A stretch of DNA of 64,000 nt, from contig JAVIAB010000073.1 of NCBI GenBank assembly GCA_032433765.1, positions 55,417,565 through 55,481,564 on the forward strand, given 5' to 3'. The notes under the pieces are model-generated. The model did no database searches and had not been told where the DNA came from. It saw only the letters and a list, made by a program, of their open reading frames with translations. Shown piece after piece: positions 34,770 to 46,900 of the stretch. Position 1 is the first letter of the stretch; every line of letters starts with the position of its first letter. The DNA comes from Megaustenia siamemsis (lineage: Eukaryota > Mollusca > Gastropoda > Stylommatophora > Ariophantidae). Made by a program: the position numbers and the translations under genes.

Positions 34770-35167
34770 AGAGCTTAAAATCTGAGACAAGTGCAACACG
34801 CCAAATACTTGGGCACTATAATAACATCAGATGGAAGATGCACCACAGAAATACAAAGCAGAATAGCTCAGGCCAAAAAAGTATTTCAGAAAATGAAAAA
34901 TATCTTATGTAACAAATCTATATCAGTAGAAGGGCGAAAGAGAGTTCATTGGTGCTATATAGAACCAATTATGACCTATGGAAGCGAATCATGGACAGTA
35001 GACAAACAAATGAAAAGACGATTAGAAGCCATAAAGATGGAATTTCTCAGAAGAACGTTGACAATTTCCCGCATAGTTAAAATGACCAATGAGGACATTC
35101 TTAAAGAGGCCAACACAAAAAGGTAGCTCCTAAAAACATCAGAAAAAATCAATCGACATTTTTCGGG
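34770..35167 (+). mobile_element. LINE (family C, copy 2), part upstream of the LTR insertion
   Basis: Open frame 34791-35126: VQHAKYLGTIITSDGRCTTE, RIAQAKKVFQKMKNILCNKS, RVHWCYIEPIMTYGSESWTV, MEFLRRTLTI, NEDILKEANTKR then a stop. This is the YLGT-to-WT domain of a non-LTR reverse transcriptase. The element breaks at CGGG (35164-35167) and continues after the LTR at 36492. Confidence 0.88.
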
Positions 35168-36491
35168 TGTAACAGTGGGCTAGTGAAAGCATGGGGACGG
35201 GTAACTTAGTTGTTACCCGCTTCTCAATAGACAATAGCAGTAACAAATGGTAGCGACCATCAGTGTTAGGACATTAATATAAGTATGGAAAAGGTCCAGC
35301 CAGATAACAAGTTGTAGAAACAAAGTTAAGAGAGTAAAGGTTTATAGTGGGTGGTAGACACACAGAGGTGAGGAAGGTAAAGTAGAATTATACAGAGAGT
35401 TAGGGTCCATGGAATTTTCCACGCAGCAGGTTGTGGAAATTGGAAGATAGCGCGGTGTTTGTAGGGGTGGGGACCTCAGACATGACAGGGACACCCACCA
35501 GGCTAAGGTAGGAAGGTCCAGAATTATCCTGGACATAATAGTTAATTGAAATTTCCACGATTTCCACAACAACAGGTTGTTGTGGACAGGTTGTTGTGGA
35601 GGTGACCATAGACGCATGACTAGCGCATGCATTGACCCCATGACTTTGGTCGTATGATAAATGAGTGGTCATCCAACAAATGGGTCATGGAGATTCACGA
35701 AAACAAGGTGTTTTCATAAAACCAGGAGATAGTTCAGGTGTCGGTCACAGAATGGTGAGCAGCGACCAACTCAAGAGACCTAAATGGCGCAAATTGGCAC
35801 TTGGCAATAGTTTTGATTGACTGCTGAATTTCACACGAAGAGAGTGGTTGGAGTATTTAAACTTCAACACTATAGGTTTGAGACAGTCAGGGATTGACAG
35901 TCAGGATTAAATTAGTCAGGAATGAGAATAGTCAAGATGTAGACTAAGTAAGCTTAGTCCGGCTTCGGCCGAACTACCGAAGGCAGTTAGATAGAGTTAG
36001 AACAGTCAGAACAGTTAGAAAGTTAAGATTGGAAAGTCAAGCCAGTTAGTTAGGAAGTTAGAATCTCCAAGTTGTAGTTTAAGACAGTTGAGAAGTTATT
36101 AGCAGAAGTCGATAGAGAGTAGGAGTATAGCAATGAGAATATGAACATTGGTGAGGTGAAGTGTTTTTTAAGAGTATTTCAAGTTGTTTCACATTCCTTA
36201 TGAACGTAAGTTGAATAATGTTGCATGCAAAATATGCATTTGGGACGGACCATAGTCATCGGCGGTAGCCTCAGAGAAGTCCCGGATTAATTAACATTAA
36301 TTTAAGATAAGAGCATCAACCACTAGTCGATCATTGTGCCTAGAGATATCAATAAACTTGATTATCATTATGTATCCAGAAAAAGAGTGTGTCTTGAATT
36401 ACCTGTTGTGATCAACTAAAATAAATGTGATGTGCTGTCAAGAGAGCACAAAGATAATATAAAGAATAAATAACATTACAGTTCTATAACA
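35168..36491 (+). mobile_element. Solo LTR, 1324 bp, with 4-bp target duplication
   Basis: Starts TGTAACAGTGGGC and ends TTCTATAACA (TG...CA). CGGG stands on both sides (35164-35167, 36492-36495), and removing the insert brings family C LINE sequence back together, matching the uninterrupted copy at 45320-45757. Inside, a TATTTAAA box at 35854, AATAAA at 36351 (followed by CTTGATTATCATTATG) and AATAAA at 36465 give a U3-R-U5-like order on the plus strand. No gag/pol and no second LTR, so an internal region was probably lost by LTR-LTR recombination. It contains a GTTAG/CAGTCAG-rich degenerate stretch (35880-36080). Confidence 0.85.
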
Positions 36492-36717
36492 CGGGCACAT
36501 CATTTGAAGAGGAAAGCTGGAATACTTGGTTACAACTGAAATAATAAAAGGAAAGAGAGATCGCGGAGGTGGGCAAAGAGAGAAGATACTGAATAGACTG
36601 GTGTCATGGCATGGAAAAGATTCAAAAACAGAATTGATACGATGCACTGTGGATAGAAGATGGTGGAAAGACATGATCACCTACGCCAACCGGTATGGCA
36701 CACGATGATGATTACAG
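36492..36717 (+). mobile_element. LINE (family C, copy 2), 3' end after the LTR
   Basis: Continues ...GCACATCAT then VTTEIIKGKRDRGGG, LVSWHGKDSKTELIRCTVDR, KDMITYANRYGT and ends in CGATGATGATTAC. Together with 34770-35167 it is one split copy. Confidence 0.88.
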
Positions 36718-36744
36718 ACAGATAGATTACTTACCTTAGTATAT

Positions 36745-37085
36745 TACAGAATTTGAGAATAAGTAGAATTGGATGGAAGGAAAAGAAAACAAACGATGAA
36801 GTCTCAAAACAACTAAAAATGAAAAGTGAACTACTAAGCACAATTCAAACAAAATAAATGCGATTTTTGGGCCATGTTAAAAGACACAACAGCCTACTAC
36901 AAGTAATCCTGGAGGGGAAAATACAAGGTAAAAGAGGCAGACCAAGACTAACATGGACGAGTAACATCAAAAGATAGACAAATCAGCATATGACAACCTG
37001 CACCATCAAAGCAAGAGACGGAGCAGAATGGCGCTCCATGGTAGCCAACCTTCGTTGCGGAGACGGCACTCGATGGTGATGATTA
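36745..37085 (+). mobile_element. Non-LTR retrotransposon 3' end (family B, copy 1)
   Basis: RISRIGWKEKKTNDEVSKQLK-like text, FLGHVKRHNSLLQVILEGKI, GKRGRPRLTWTSNIKR, CTIKARDGAEWRSMVANLRC, GDGTRW then a GATGATTATAG tail. Same family as 60538-61005 (-) and 61360-62369 (+). Two in-frame stops. Confidence 0.85.
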
Positions 37086-37739
37086 TAGTGTTTATTTCAT
37101 GATATGTTATGTTTTTATTATATAAAGTTAGAGGTATCCTGTTAGTGCTGCTACGGGAAAGGTGTAGGTCTGAACGCCAAATACAAAAAGAAACTGAAAG
37201 AAATAAGATGCAATTACGGTAACGATATGTGGACAGTGATGTCCATAGTCCAGCATTCTCTCAAACCATCGTCACGAAGACAATGAGATTGCATTCACAC
37301 TCCAGCCAGGTCTGAGCGTGTGGATATCCAAAGGAACATTTTGCTAATTAGCCTCTGAAATCTTGGAATTATAGTCTTGCCAGGGAGTCGTAAAATACCA
37401 CTCAAGTCACGCGCCAGAATGTGTGGAGTACTTTGAAAGACAGGGGGGCGGAAGGAAGAAAGAGCTGGCATTGGGGACAGAGAAATAAATTATCACTGAG
37501 TTAGCGTGCTGTCGTTAAGAATATGGTCAGACTGTTGCCAGTTCGACGGTGAAGAATCGACACTGATGTTACCTTCCTGTGCTAACGTCTGTGATCAGGA
37601 CTGTTTCTCTTCGTTATTAAGAGCATCAAGTATTTTTCAATACATTATTTGACTTTTTAAAAATATCTTTTTTCCTTTCAGTGTTGAGGGCATTAATTTA
37701 TCTTGCACGAAAGACATCATTTCAAATGAAGACAAACTC
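37086..37739. other. Unassigned DNA
   Basis: No gene or repeat recognised. Confidence 0.5.
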
Positions 37740-38165
37740 AGATTTATAATTAATTTACCCGTTGATATGTTCTAATCATCAGATTTATAATTAACTTACC
37801 CCGTTGGTATGTTCTAATCATCAGATTTATAATTAACTTACCCCGTTGGTATGTTCTAATCATCAGATTTATATTTAACTTACCCCGTTGGTATGTTCTA
37901 ATCATCAGATTTATAATTAACTTACCCCGTTGGTATGTTCTAATCATCAGATTTATAATTAACGTACACTGTTGGTATGTTCTAATCATCAGATTTATAA
38001 TTAAATTACCTCGTTGGTATGTTCTAATCATCAGATTTATAATTAACTTACCCCGTTGGTATGTTCTAATCATCAGATTTATAATTAACTTACCCCTTTG
38101 GTATGTTCTAATCATCAGATTTATAATTAACTTACCTCGTTGGTACGTTCTAATCATCAGATCTA
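37740..38165. repeat. Minisatellite, 42-bp unit x ~10
   Basis: Unit ATCAGATTTATAATTAACTT + ACCCCGTTGGTATGTTCTAATC. Open on the minus strand as a 14-residue protein-like period (NLMIRTYQRGKLII), an artefact of the period. Confidence 0.96.
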
Positions 38166-38639
38166 TATCAACAAAGGTTTTCTTTATATCCTTCACCACA
38201 GATCACCAGGACGCGTGGGTTTCCTGGGGAAAATATGGCAACAACGGCTCAGTTTTTATTACAAGATAATATATTTTGGAATTGAAGATTTTAAACCAAA
38301 CAAATGATAGGTTATTTATTCTTAGTTCAGTTTAGGTTAGTTCAGTCAGCAGTAACACTGCATTTAGGATGGAGAACATTTATCAGACATACATACCCTC
38401 ATATACGGGTCCACGACTTGTACACTACTTAATCAAGACAGGAAAGGAGATTGCAAAGTTCTCATCTGCTCTGGTCGCCCAAAATATTGAACTTGAAATG
38501 GCAGAACAAAATAACTAATTTAGTTATCTTGCAATGCACTTAAGTTCTGTTCATGCAGGTGTCATAGCTTGGTTGGTTGGACCCTTTTTGATGTAATGCA
38601 GAACTCCCTGTATTGTAGAGAGAGCACGAACAAATTTAC
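38166..38639. other. Unassigned DNA
   Basis: No gene recognised; separates two minisatellites. Confidence 0.5.
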
Positions 38640-39765
38640 TTGTAGCACACAGCTACCTATCACTGTGTGGAGAGCACGTATAGTTGTATATATGGTACAC
38701 AGCTACCACTGTGTGTAGAGCACGTATAGTTTTATATATGGCACACAGCTACCACTGTGTGTAGAACACGTATAGTTTTATATATGGTACACAGCTACCA
38801 GTGTGTGTAGAGCACGAATAGTTTTATATATGGTACGCAGCTACCAGTGTGTGTAGAGCACGTATAGTTTCATATATGGTACACAGCTACCACTATGTGT
38901 AGAGCACGTATAGTTTTATATATGGCACACAGCTACCAGTGTGTGTAGAGCACGTATAGTTTTATATATGGCACACAGCTACCACTGTGTGTAGAGCACT
39001 TATAGTTTTATATATGGTACACAGCTACCACTGTGTGTAGAGAGCACTTATAGTTTTATATATGCCACACAGCTACCAGTGTGTAGAGAGCACTTATAGT
39101 TTTATATATGACACACAGCTACCAGTGTGTAGAGAGCACTTATAGTTGTATATATGCCACACAGCTACCAGTGTGTGTAGAGCACTTATAGTTTTATATA
39201 TGCCACACAGCTACCAGTGTGTAGAGAGCACTTATAGTTTTATATATGGCACACAGCTACCAGTGTGTAGAGAGCACTTATAGTATTGTATATGGCACAC
39301 AGCTACAAGTGTGTGTAGAGCACGTATAGTTTTATATATGGCACACAGCTACCACTGTGTGTAGAGCACTTATAGTTTTATATATGGTACACAGCTACCA
39401 GTGTGTAGATAGCACTTATAGTTTTATATATGCCACACAGCTACCAGTGTGTAGAGAGAACTTATAGTTTTATATATGGCACACAGCTACCAGTGTGTAG
39501 AGAGCACGTATAGTTTTATATATGGCACACAGCTACCACTGTGTGTAGAGCACCTATAGTTTTATATATGGTACACAGCTACCAGTGTGTAGATAGAACT
39601 TATAGTTTTATATATGCCACACAGCTACCAGTGTGTAGAGAGAACTTATAGTTTTATATATGACACACAGCTACCAGTGTGTAGAGAGCACTTATAGTTT
39701 TATATATGCCACACAGCTACCAGTGTGTAGAGAGCACTTATAGTTTTATATATGCCACACAGCCA
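38640..39765. repeat. Minisatellite, 46-47 bp unit x ~24
   Basis: Unit GTGTGTAGAGCACGTATAGT + TTTATATATGGCACACAGCT + ACCACT, with length variants (GTGTAGAGAG) and TGCC/TGGC/TGGT variants. The first two copies (38610-38700) are the most diverged. Confidence 0.96.
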
Positions 39766-40020
39766 GTTCATCACAGATTGTTACCAGTTTTACCAAACTC
39801 AATCACCGAGACCAATCACCGAGAGGTCTGGTGCTGTGTGCTTCGCTTCCTGTAACTCCTTGATTATTTCTTTCTGTTGTACTTCGCGATGTTTTTCTTC
39901 ACGTGAGATTTAATCTCATTAAAAATGTTGGTGATTAACTGACATCAGAATCATACATTTACTAATCGAGCTAATTCAATTCTTTTAATTATGCGAGTCA
40001 TCTATCTGACTGTCTGTCAG

Positions 40021-40281
40021 TAAAAAGTAAAGTAAAGAACCCCGTTACGTCAAGTGGCGTATAACGAATATGGTGTTTGTGACCACAATTTTTTTAGACC
40101 TTAGGTACATGAGTTTAGGGGTAACATGGTTGGTATTACGCTTGTGCCGTTTTAATTTCCCAGAAAAAATCCCTTACCAATTTAAGGATGGGTGAACTCG
40201 GAAGCCGTCGATCAGGATCGAACCCGATCTCTTGTCCTTTGTAGTCCAGTTCACTAACCACTGAGCTATTTCGGTTCCCTA
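40021..40281 (-). mobile_element. SINE-A (copy 5, diverged)
   Basis: Reverse-oriented, older copy: head complement GCTATTTCGGTTCCC ends at 40281, B-box complement GGATCGAACCC near 40217, core complement TACCAATTTAAGG, 3' GTTACGTCAAGTGGCG at about 40043. More substitutions than the other copies. Confidence 0.88.
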
Positions 40282-41506
40282 CTGTCTCCGTTTTATTTAA
40301 CAATCAATATCACGTTCACTAAATCTGTCTCAAACGCAATTCTCACAATCTCAATCTACTAACATTGTTAACGACTTGCTACACTGTCATTATGCCAACT
40401 AACGGACAACTTGGCCCATATAACTTACACAATCCTTTTTAACTAAAACCTTATTTACTCATTTCCTAAATCTGTGGCATTTTCTACTATTATAAATAAT
40501 TCTCTAGACATTGATTTCCTTTAATTTTGCTCTGGCTATGAACCTAGTATGTTTTCATTTTTTTACTTTTTTACTGTTGTATGTTTCACGCGGTCTTTTC
40601 TTGCCACAGAGACTGCTCTCTTCAAACGCTAGTGGGCAGCTAATGAGTTTCTGTATATTCTGTTATGCCTCTATCTCTGATGTCACTTCCGCGGCGCCAA
40701 AAACTAGCTCGTTCATTGGCTAGTTGGAATGGTCATTCAATCAAACTCTGAGATCTTGACATAAGATTATGAATATTCTGTTGACCCCGTGCCTACGGGT
40801 TTCAGAATGTTCTATCTATTTTTAGACTCGACCCAATTGATGTGACTAATTTCCCAACACTATTGCACAATCAATGCTACGGAGCCGCAGAACGAAGTGA
40901 CTGGGTTATGTTAGAAGATGGACTTGGTTTGCATCCCCACGCAGTTATCAAATGGAGGACGTAGGAGTGGCAAAATATCTACGAGTAGACGAAAGTTTAG
41001 GTATAGTAATATCCGTAAAGAATCTAAGAAGGATTTCAATACCTGAAGAGAGTGAGTGAGCATGACAACAGATCAAGTCGTGTGTTGAACAGGCGCAAAC
41101 ATAATCTCTGGACAGTTCATGACAAGTTCAAGGAACACGCGGCAAAAGAGAAATGAGAAAGTATCAAGTACGGCTGAAAATGTACAACTATACATTTGCT
41201 CCTTCTGCCGCCGGTCTTGTGAACTTAACATTGTTGTATTCGGCCACTAAAGAAGCTGCTAGTTAAAAAAAAAAAAAAACCTGACATGATCTAGTAACAT
41301 CTACTGATTGCTTGCAACAGATAAGTCTACCAAGACAATAGGGGCATGAGACGGCTAGATGGTTCTTAGTTCTCACAAAAGACGGGGAGTATTAACGGTG
41401 ATGGTAACACAGATCGCCACTTTCGTTACTTAAATAGTCTTGTCTAACAAATAAAAGCCGGCATCTCCTTACATTGACTTACATATACAGTGCTTTTATC
41501 GTGAGG

Positions 41507-41561
<55 letters not shown>

Positions 41562-42178
41562 TACTCCATCACGTGAAGAACTGGAGTGATGGAAATAAGG
41601 ATAAAAGGTTGGACGTATTTACTTTACAAATTTGAGTAGAGGTGTTTACCATGAAGAGAGGAACAATTGTTTGGTATACAGGGAGGGTTTTTTTGTTTTT
41701 TCAATGGAGATGGAGAATAAGGACCGCAAGTCCTGTGAAGTCGCCATGAGGTGCTCTGGCCAACGTTTTTAAATGACGACAGGAACAATTTATCCAAAAT
41801 AATAAGTCATTAGTAAAAATAGTGCACAATTATAGAAGATCAACCACAAGAAGTGTGCAAGAATAATTAATATACGACTATGGGCTTCATTTTGTGGCAT
41901 ATCTTGACATAGATTTTTGAAAATGGAAACTCATGAATGGGCATATTCTATTATAAATTCTCATTATGTGCTGTTTATTAACTATCACCATTTCTTCCGT
42001 GCAAATTCACAAGCTTATCTAGTGTCAAAACAAAGCTTAGATTCTCCATAAATTATTCCTGAGGCTCCTGAAAGAACCTTGGCCAGTATGTTGTAGAAGT
42101 TATCTCCTTCCTTTCTCCATCCCATTGCTTATCCACACTAATGTCCTGCTCCATCCTCTCACTCTCTCACTGCATTTT
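40282..42178. other. 1.9 kb without a recognised gene; (TA)n at 41511-41558
   Basis: A 70-codon open frame at 40511-40723 has no recognisable domain. A (TA)n tract of about 48 bp sits at 41511-41558. Nothing else called. Confidence 0.5.
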
Positions 42179-42858
42179 CTTCGTTGTGGTCAGGTGTTAG
42201 TGAACTATGTACAGCCTAATTCAGTTTTACACCTCTTCGTTGTGGTCAGGTGTTAGTGAACTATGTACAGCCTAATTCTGTTTTACACCTCTTCGTTGTG
42301 GTCAGGTGTTAGTGAACTATGTACAGCCTAATTCAGTTTTACACCTCTTCGTTGTGGTCAGGTGTTAGTGAACTATGTACAGCCTAATTCAGTTTTACAC
42401 CTCTTCGTTGTGGTCAGGTGTTAGTGAACTATGTACAGCCTAATTCTGTTTTACACCTCTTCGTTGTAGTCAGGTGTTAGTGAACTATGTACAGCCTAAT
42501 TCTGTTTTACACCTCTTCGTTGTGGTCAGGTGTTAGTGAACTACGTACAGCCTAATTCAGTTTTACACCTCTTCGTTGTAGTCAGGTGTTAGTGAACTAT
42601 GTACAGCCTAATTCAGTTTTACACCTCTTCGTTGTGGTCAGGTGTTAGTGAAATATGTACAGCCTAATTCAGTTTTACACCTCTTCGTTGTAGTCAGGTG
42701 TTAGTGAACTATGTACAGCCTAATTCAGTTTTACACCTCTTCGTTGTGGTCAGGTGTTAGTGAAATATGTACAGCCTAATTCAGTTTTACACCTCTTCGT
42801 TGTAGTCAGGTGTTAGTGAACTACGTACAGCCTAATTCAGTTTTACACCTCTTCGTTG
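42179..42858. repeat. Minisatellite, 56-bp unit x 12, with dimeric higher-order part
   Basis: Unit CTTCGTTGTGGTCAGGTGTT + AGTGAACTATGTACAGCCTA + ATTCAGTTTTACACCT. In the first five units the variant is GTGGTC; from the sixth on, GTAGTC and GTGGTC alternate strictly, and two GTGGTC units also share GAAATATG. So a 112-bp dimer has been amplified. Confidence 0.97.
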
Positions 42859-43904
42859 TAACATGTTCCCAGTATGAGATGCATTGATATAGTTTATTTT
42901 CATTGCTGGTGCTATTCTGTTTAGTCCTAATAGTAAAATCATTGCTTCTCGTACGTATACAAAGATGGATGCAACGTGAGAAATAATATATGAAGAAAAA
43001 CAATGGTGTTTTCACAAGTGGGTACATAAGATAGGACAGAAAATATGCAGACGTTTTGATATGTAATACACACCACATAATGTGAGAATTTATAAAGTGT
43101 GCCTACTCAGATAAACAGTCTCATTTTGTTAGCGGAGAGGGAGAACTTTATTTTTTCCAGATAAATTATGTCTGCTCCTGATAAATGAGCAGGTTCCTTC
43201 ATAACATATACTTGCATTCGTTGAGGCAATTGCCCTTTATTCCTTTGTTTTAAAAAAAAACGACTAAAACTTCTAATAAACCACTTCATTACAATTTAAT
43301 ACGATTCACAGCATAACAGCTCGCGCGCATCACCAAAGCAATTACGAACATAATCGTATAATAATCGTGTCCAGCATATTTGATAAATATAATAAAGTTA
43401 ATTATACAAAAATCATATCTATTCAATAACTGAGCACGCGTCTCACAGCTTGGAAAACGTGTACTCGTGTGGAATGATTGTATTCCTGATTGAAAAATAA
43501 TTTAAATCATTGAACCACTTGGAAACAATAAGCGTATATTATTGGGGAAATTCAGATTGGAAAATAGTTAACTCTATGGGAATTCAATGATGAGTAAAAA
43601 CGTAAAGAAATTGATATTAAGTACAGAAACGAAACCAATGAGCGTGCGTGACAAACGTAATATGTGAATGAAATGAAAACAATAATTTGATTGAATTAAT
43701 TCACGATAATATGTTAGCAGACATTTTTTTTACGATTGAAAAAAATAGCTTTGTCTGTTTTTTATGGAAGGAAAATTGAGAAGAAATGTTTATATTTTTA
43801 TAAATGAAGTCCTCCTATACACCCTTGTGTTGCTTTTCTTGGCATTCCCGTGATTTAGTCCTTACGGTCAAATCAACGATCCCACGAAGTTTTCTACTTG
43901 TTTT
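42859..43904. other. Unassigned AT-rich DNA
   Basis: Short frames only (85 and 60 codons, minus strand), without recognisable content. Confidence 0.5.
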
Positions 43905-45065
43905 CTCAGTCACACACATAATTATTATACTCAGTTTTCTCAGTCACACACACAACTATTCTACTCAGTTTTCTCAGTCACACACACAAATATTGTACTC
44001 AGTTTTCTCAGTCACACACACCTATTCTACTCCAGTTTTCACAGTCACACACACCTATTCTACTCCAGTTTTCTCAGTCACTCAACTATTCTACTCCAGT
44101 TTTCTCAGTCACTCAACTATTCTACTCCAGTTTTCTCAGTCACTCAACTATTCTACTCCAATTTTCTGTCACTCAACTATTCTACTCCAGTTTTCTCAGT
44201 CACTCAAATATTCTACTCCAATTTTCTCAGTCACATACAACTATTCTACTCCAATTTTCTCAGTCACTCAACTATTCTACTCCAGTTTTCTCAGTCACTC
44301 AACTATTCTATTACAGTTTTTCTCAGTCACACACAACTAATCTACTCCGGTTTTTCTCAGTCACATACAACTAATCTACTCCATTTTTCTCAGACACACA
44401 TAACTATTCTACTCCAGTTCTCTCAGTCACACACAACCTTTCTACTCTAGTTTTCTCAGGTTAACACAACTATTCTACTCCAGTTTTCTCAGTCATTCAA
44501 CTGTTCTACCCCAGTTGTCTCAGTCACACACAAATATTCTACTCCAGTTTTCACAGTCACACACACCTATTCTACTCCAGTTTTCTCAGTCACACACCTA
44601 TTCTACTCCAGTTTTCTCAGTCACACAACTATTCTACTCCAGTTTTCACAGTCACACAACTATTCTACTCCAGTTTTCACAGTCACACACAACTATTCTA
44701 CTCCAGTTAGTTATCACAGTCACGCACATCTATTCTACCCCAGTTTTCTCAGTCACTCAACTATTCTACTCCAGTTTTCTCAGTCACTCAACTATTCTAC
44801 TCCAGTTTTCTCAGTCACTCAACTATTCTACTCTAGTTTTCTCCGTCACTCAACTATTCTACTCCAATTTTCTCAGTCACTCAACTATTCTACTCCAATT
44901 TTCTCAGTCACTCAACTATTCTACTCCAATTTTCTCATTCACATAACTATTCTACTCCAGTTTTCTCAGTCACTCATCTATTCTACTCCAGTTTTCTCAG
45001 TCACTCAACTATTCTACTCAGTTTTCTCCGTCACTCAACTATTCTAAACCATTTTTCTCAGTAAA
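43905..45065. repeat. Minisatellite, 31-bp unit x ~37
   Basis: Unit TTTTCTCAGTCACTCAACTA + TTCTACTCCAG with frequent 1-4 base changes in length (ACACACAACT/ACTCAACT). The open frames (178 and 143 codons) arise because the 31-bp unit lacks stops in all frames. Confidence 0.96.
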
Positions 45066-45319
45066 ACGCAATTATTTGTAATGCAGAAAACTCTAGACCT
45101 GTTCATCCATTATTGTCGTGATAGTTATTTTTGATTGCCCTCTCTAAATCTCGGTGTAAGGTAGTTTTTGCAAGACTCGACAACTTAAAACAGTATCACA
45201 GAATTATAACAATCTACTCTCACAGCGCATCCCACTAGGGAAGAAACAAATAATCCAAGCATTATTATGATCATAATACTGTTGGTGTACTAACTTTTTG
45301 TCTACAATTGTTTAAGAGC
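45066..45319. other. Unassigned DNA
   Basis: Nothing recognised. Confidence 0.5.
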
Positions 45320-45757
45320 TCTGCTGTTCTGAACCAATCCAGACATATGGAAGCGAATCATGGACAGTAGACAAGGAAATGAAAAGACGGTCAGAGGTCA
45401 CAGGGATGGGATTTCTCAGAAGAATGTTGAAAGTTCCTTGAACAGCTAAAAAACACAAATGAGTAAATTCTCAAAGAGGCCAACACAAAAAGGGAGTTCC
45501 TAAAAAAACATAAGAAAGAAACAATCAACAATTTTTGGGCACATCATGAGAAGAGGAAAGTTGGATTACTTGGTTACAACTAGCAAAATAAAAGGAAAGA
45601 GAGATCGCGGACGACAAAGAGAGAAAATACTGGATAGCTTGGTGTCATGGCATGGTAAACAGTCAACAACAGAACTGATAAGATGCTCTGTAGATAGAAG
45701 ATTGTTTAAGGACATGATCGCCTTCGCCAACCGGTATGGCACATGATGATGATGATG
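45320..45757 (+). mobile_element. Non-LTR retrotransposon 3' part (family C, copy 3)
   Basis: PIQTYGSESWTVDKEMKRR (45340-45390), then frameshifts, then MRRGKLDYLVTTSKIKGKRD, DSLVSWHGKQSTTELIRC, LFKDMIAFANRYGT (frame 45546-45746) and a (GAT)n tail. It shows the uninterrupted TTTTTGGGCACATCATGAG junction that the solo LTR splits in copy 2. Confidence 0.88.
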
Positions 45758-46196
45758 TTCATTTTCTACCGTGCTATTCTCTTATGTTACTGGTATTTAT
45801 TGTGTCTGTTTCCAGCTATCGCTTCTACTCTATTTTCACTGTTCAACTATCCATTTCTCATACCAAACAGTGATACTGTTTTCCCTTCTTCGTCATGATT
45901 TTTTTTTGGACTTTCTTCCTAGGAGATGGTCGCCCCAGACCTTCAACAAAGACAGATGTTATGCGCATTTATTCCTATACCTTTTATAATGATTAGTTTA
46001 CTGATATATTAAGCAATGGAAGCATTAAGAGAGAATTGATAAAATCGAAATAAAATACATTCGTTTTTCGTGCTGCGAGGCACTGTAGAAAGAGGGTGCC
46101 TTCTTTACTTTAACCCGGCATTTAAAAAAATTGTTTTTATTTTTTCCCACAATGGTTTCACCACTAAACACTCGCTCCTCTAGAGTAGACCAACAC
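45758..46196. other. Unassigned DNA
   Basis: A 72-codon frame at 45771-45989 with no recognised domain. Nothing else called. Confidence 0.5.
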
Positions 46197-46209
46197 ACTT
46201 TTAGCAGTC

Positions 46210-46546
46210 GGGGGGCCTCGGTAGCCTAGTTGGGAAAACCACCCGACTGGACTACCGACGTTCGGACAACCCGTGTTCGATTCCCGCTGGGAGCAGTGTG
46301 AATTGTACTCGTGGTTGGAAAAAAAAAAATACCCCCACGGTCGACCCAGCCGTTGGCAGAAATGGGTACCAGGGTATTATCCTGGGAAGGTGAGGAATGT
46401 CGCTTCGCATCTGAGTTTCGATGCTTGAGGCGACACTATACAGAAATATCCGAACATTTCTGGATAGGTGGCCGAGCACATATGTGTGTAAACTCGCGTG
46501 CTAAGACGCCGGTTCAAGTCTCGTACTTTACCTTTACCTTTACCTT
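46210..46546 (+). mobile_element. SINE-B: tRNA-like head, core, second tRNA-like module
   Basis: A 337-bp insert with an exact 13-bp duplication ACTTTTAGCAGTC at 46197-46209 and 46547-46559. Head: A box TAGCCTAGTTGG (46222), B box GTTCGATTCCC (46276). Core: CCCAGCC...AAATGGGTACCAGG...CCTGGGAAGG, sharing the AAATGGGTACC and CTGGGAA words with SINE-A. Near the 3' end a second tRNA-like module: A box GGTGGCCGAGCACA (46467), B box GGTTCAAGTCTC (46511), then tail CTTTACCTTTACCTTT. An intact, relatively young-looking copy. Confidence 0.92.
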
Positions 46547-46589
46547 ACTTTTAGCAGTCATGTGTGAACTCTGAACTAAATATGGAAAA

Positions 46590-46900
46590 GTACAAGTCAA
46601 ATACTAGTGGATAAAGAGATACAGCTCAGACGATGGCGCTGGATAGGACACACACTGCTGAGGCCAACTGAGAGTATTACACGTACATGTATTACACAAC
46701 AGGCTCTTTTTTTAGAACCCACAAGGAAAAAGACATAGAGAAAGACCAAGATATTCTTGGAGAAAACAGATGGAAGCAGAGATGAAGATGATGAGGAAAA
46801 CATGGAATGATCTTAAAAGAATGGCAAGAAACAGAACGGCTTGGAAAGTGTTTGTTGAAGACCTATGCTCCACAGGGAATTGAAAAGGTAGAAGAAGAAG
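46590..46900 (+). mobile_element. Non-LTR retrotransposon C-terminal relic (family F)
   Basis: Plus-strand frame: QLRRWRWIGHTLLRPTESIT, then NPQGKRHRERPRYSWRKQME, AEMKMMRKTWNDLKRMARNR, TAWKVFVEDLCSTGN then stop. Standard LINE polyprotein tail; the frame shifts near 46700. Sits 31 bp after SINE-B's duplication. Confidence 0.8.

Noticed and set aside
37740..45065. CRISPR-like arrays
   Set aside because: The repeats are contiguous, without unique spacers, and the genome is eukaryotic by its SINE and LINE content.
46460..46530. A functional tRNA-Leu or tRNA-Ser gene
   Set aside because: It is tRNA-like but lies inside SINE-B, bounded by that SINE's target duplication, and lacks a closing acceptor stem.
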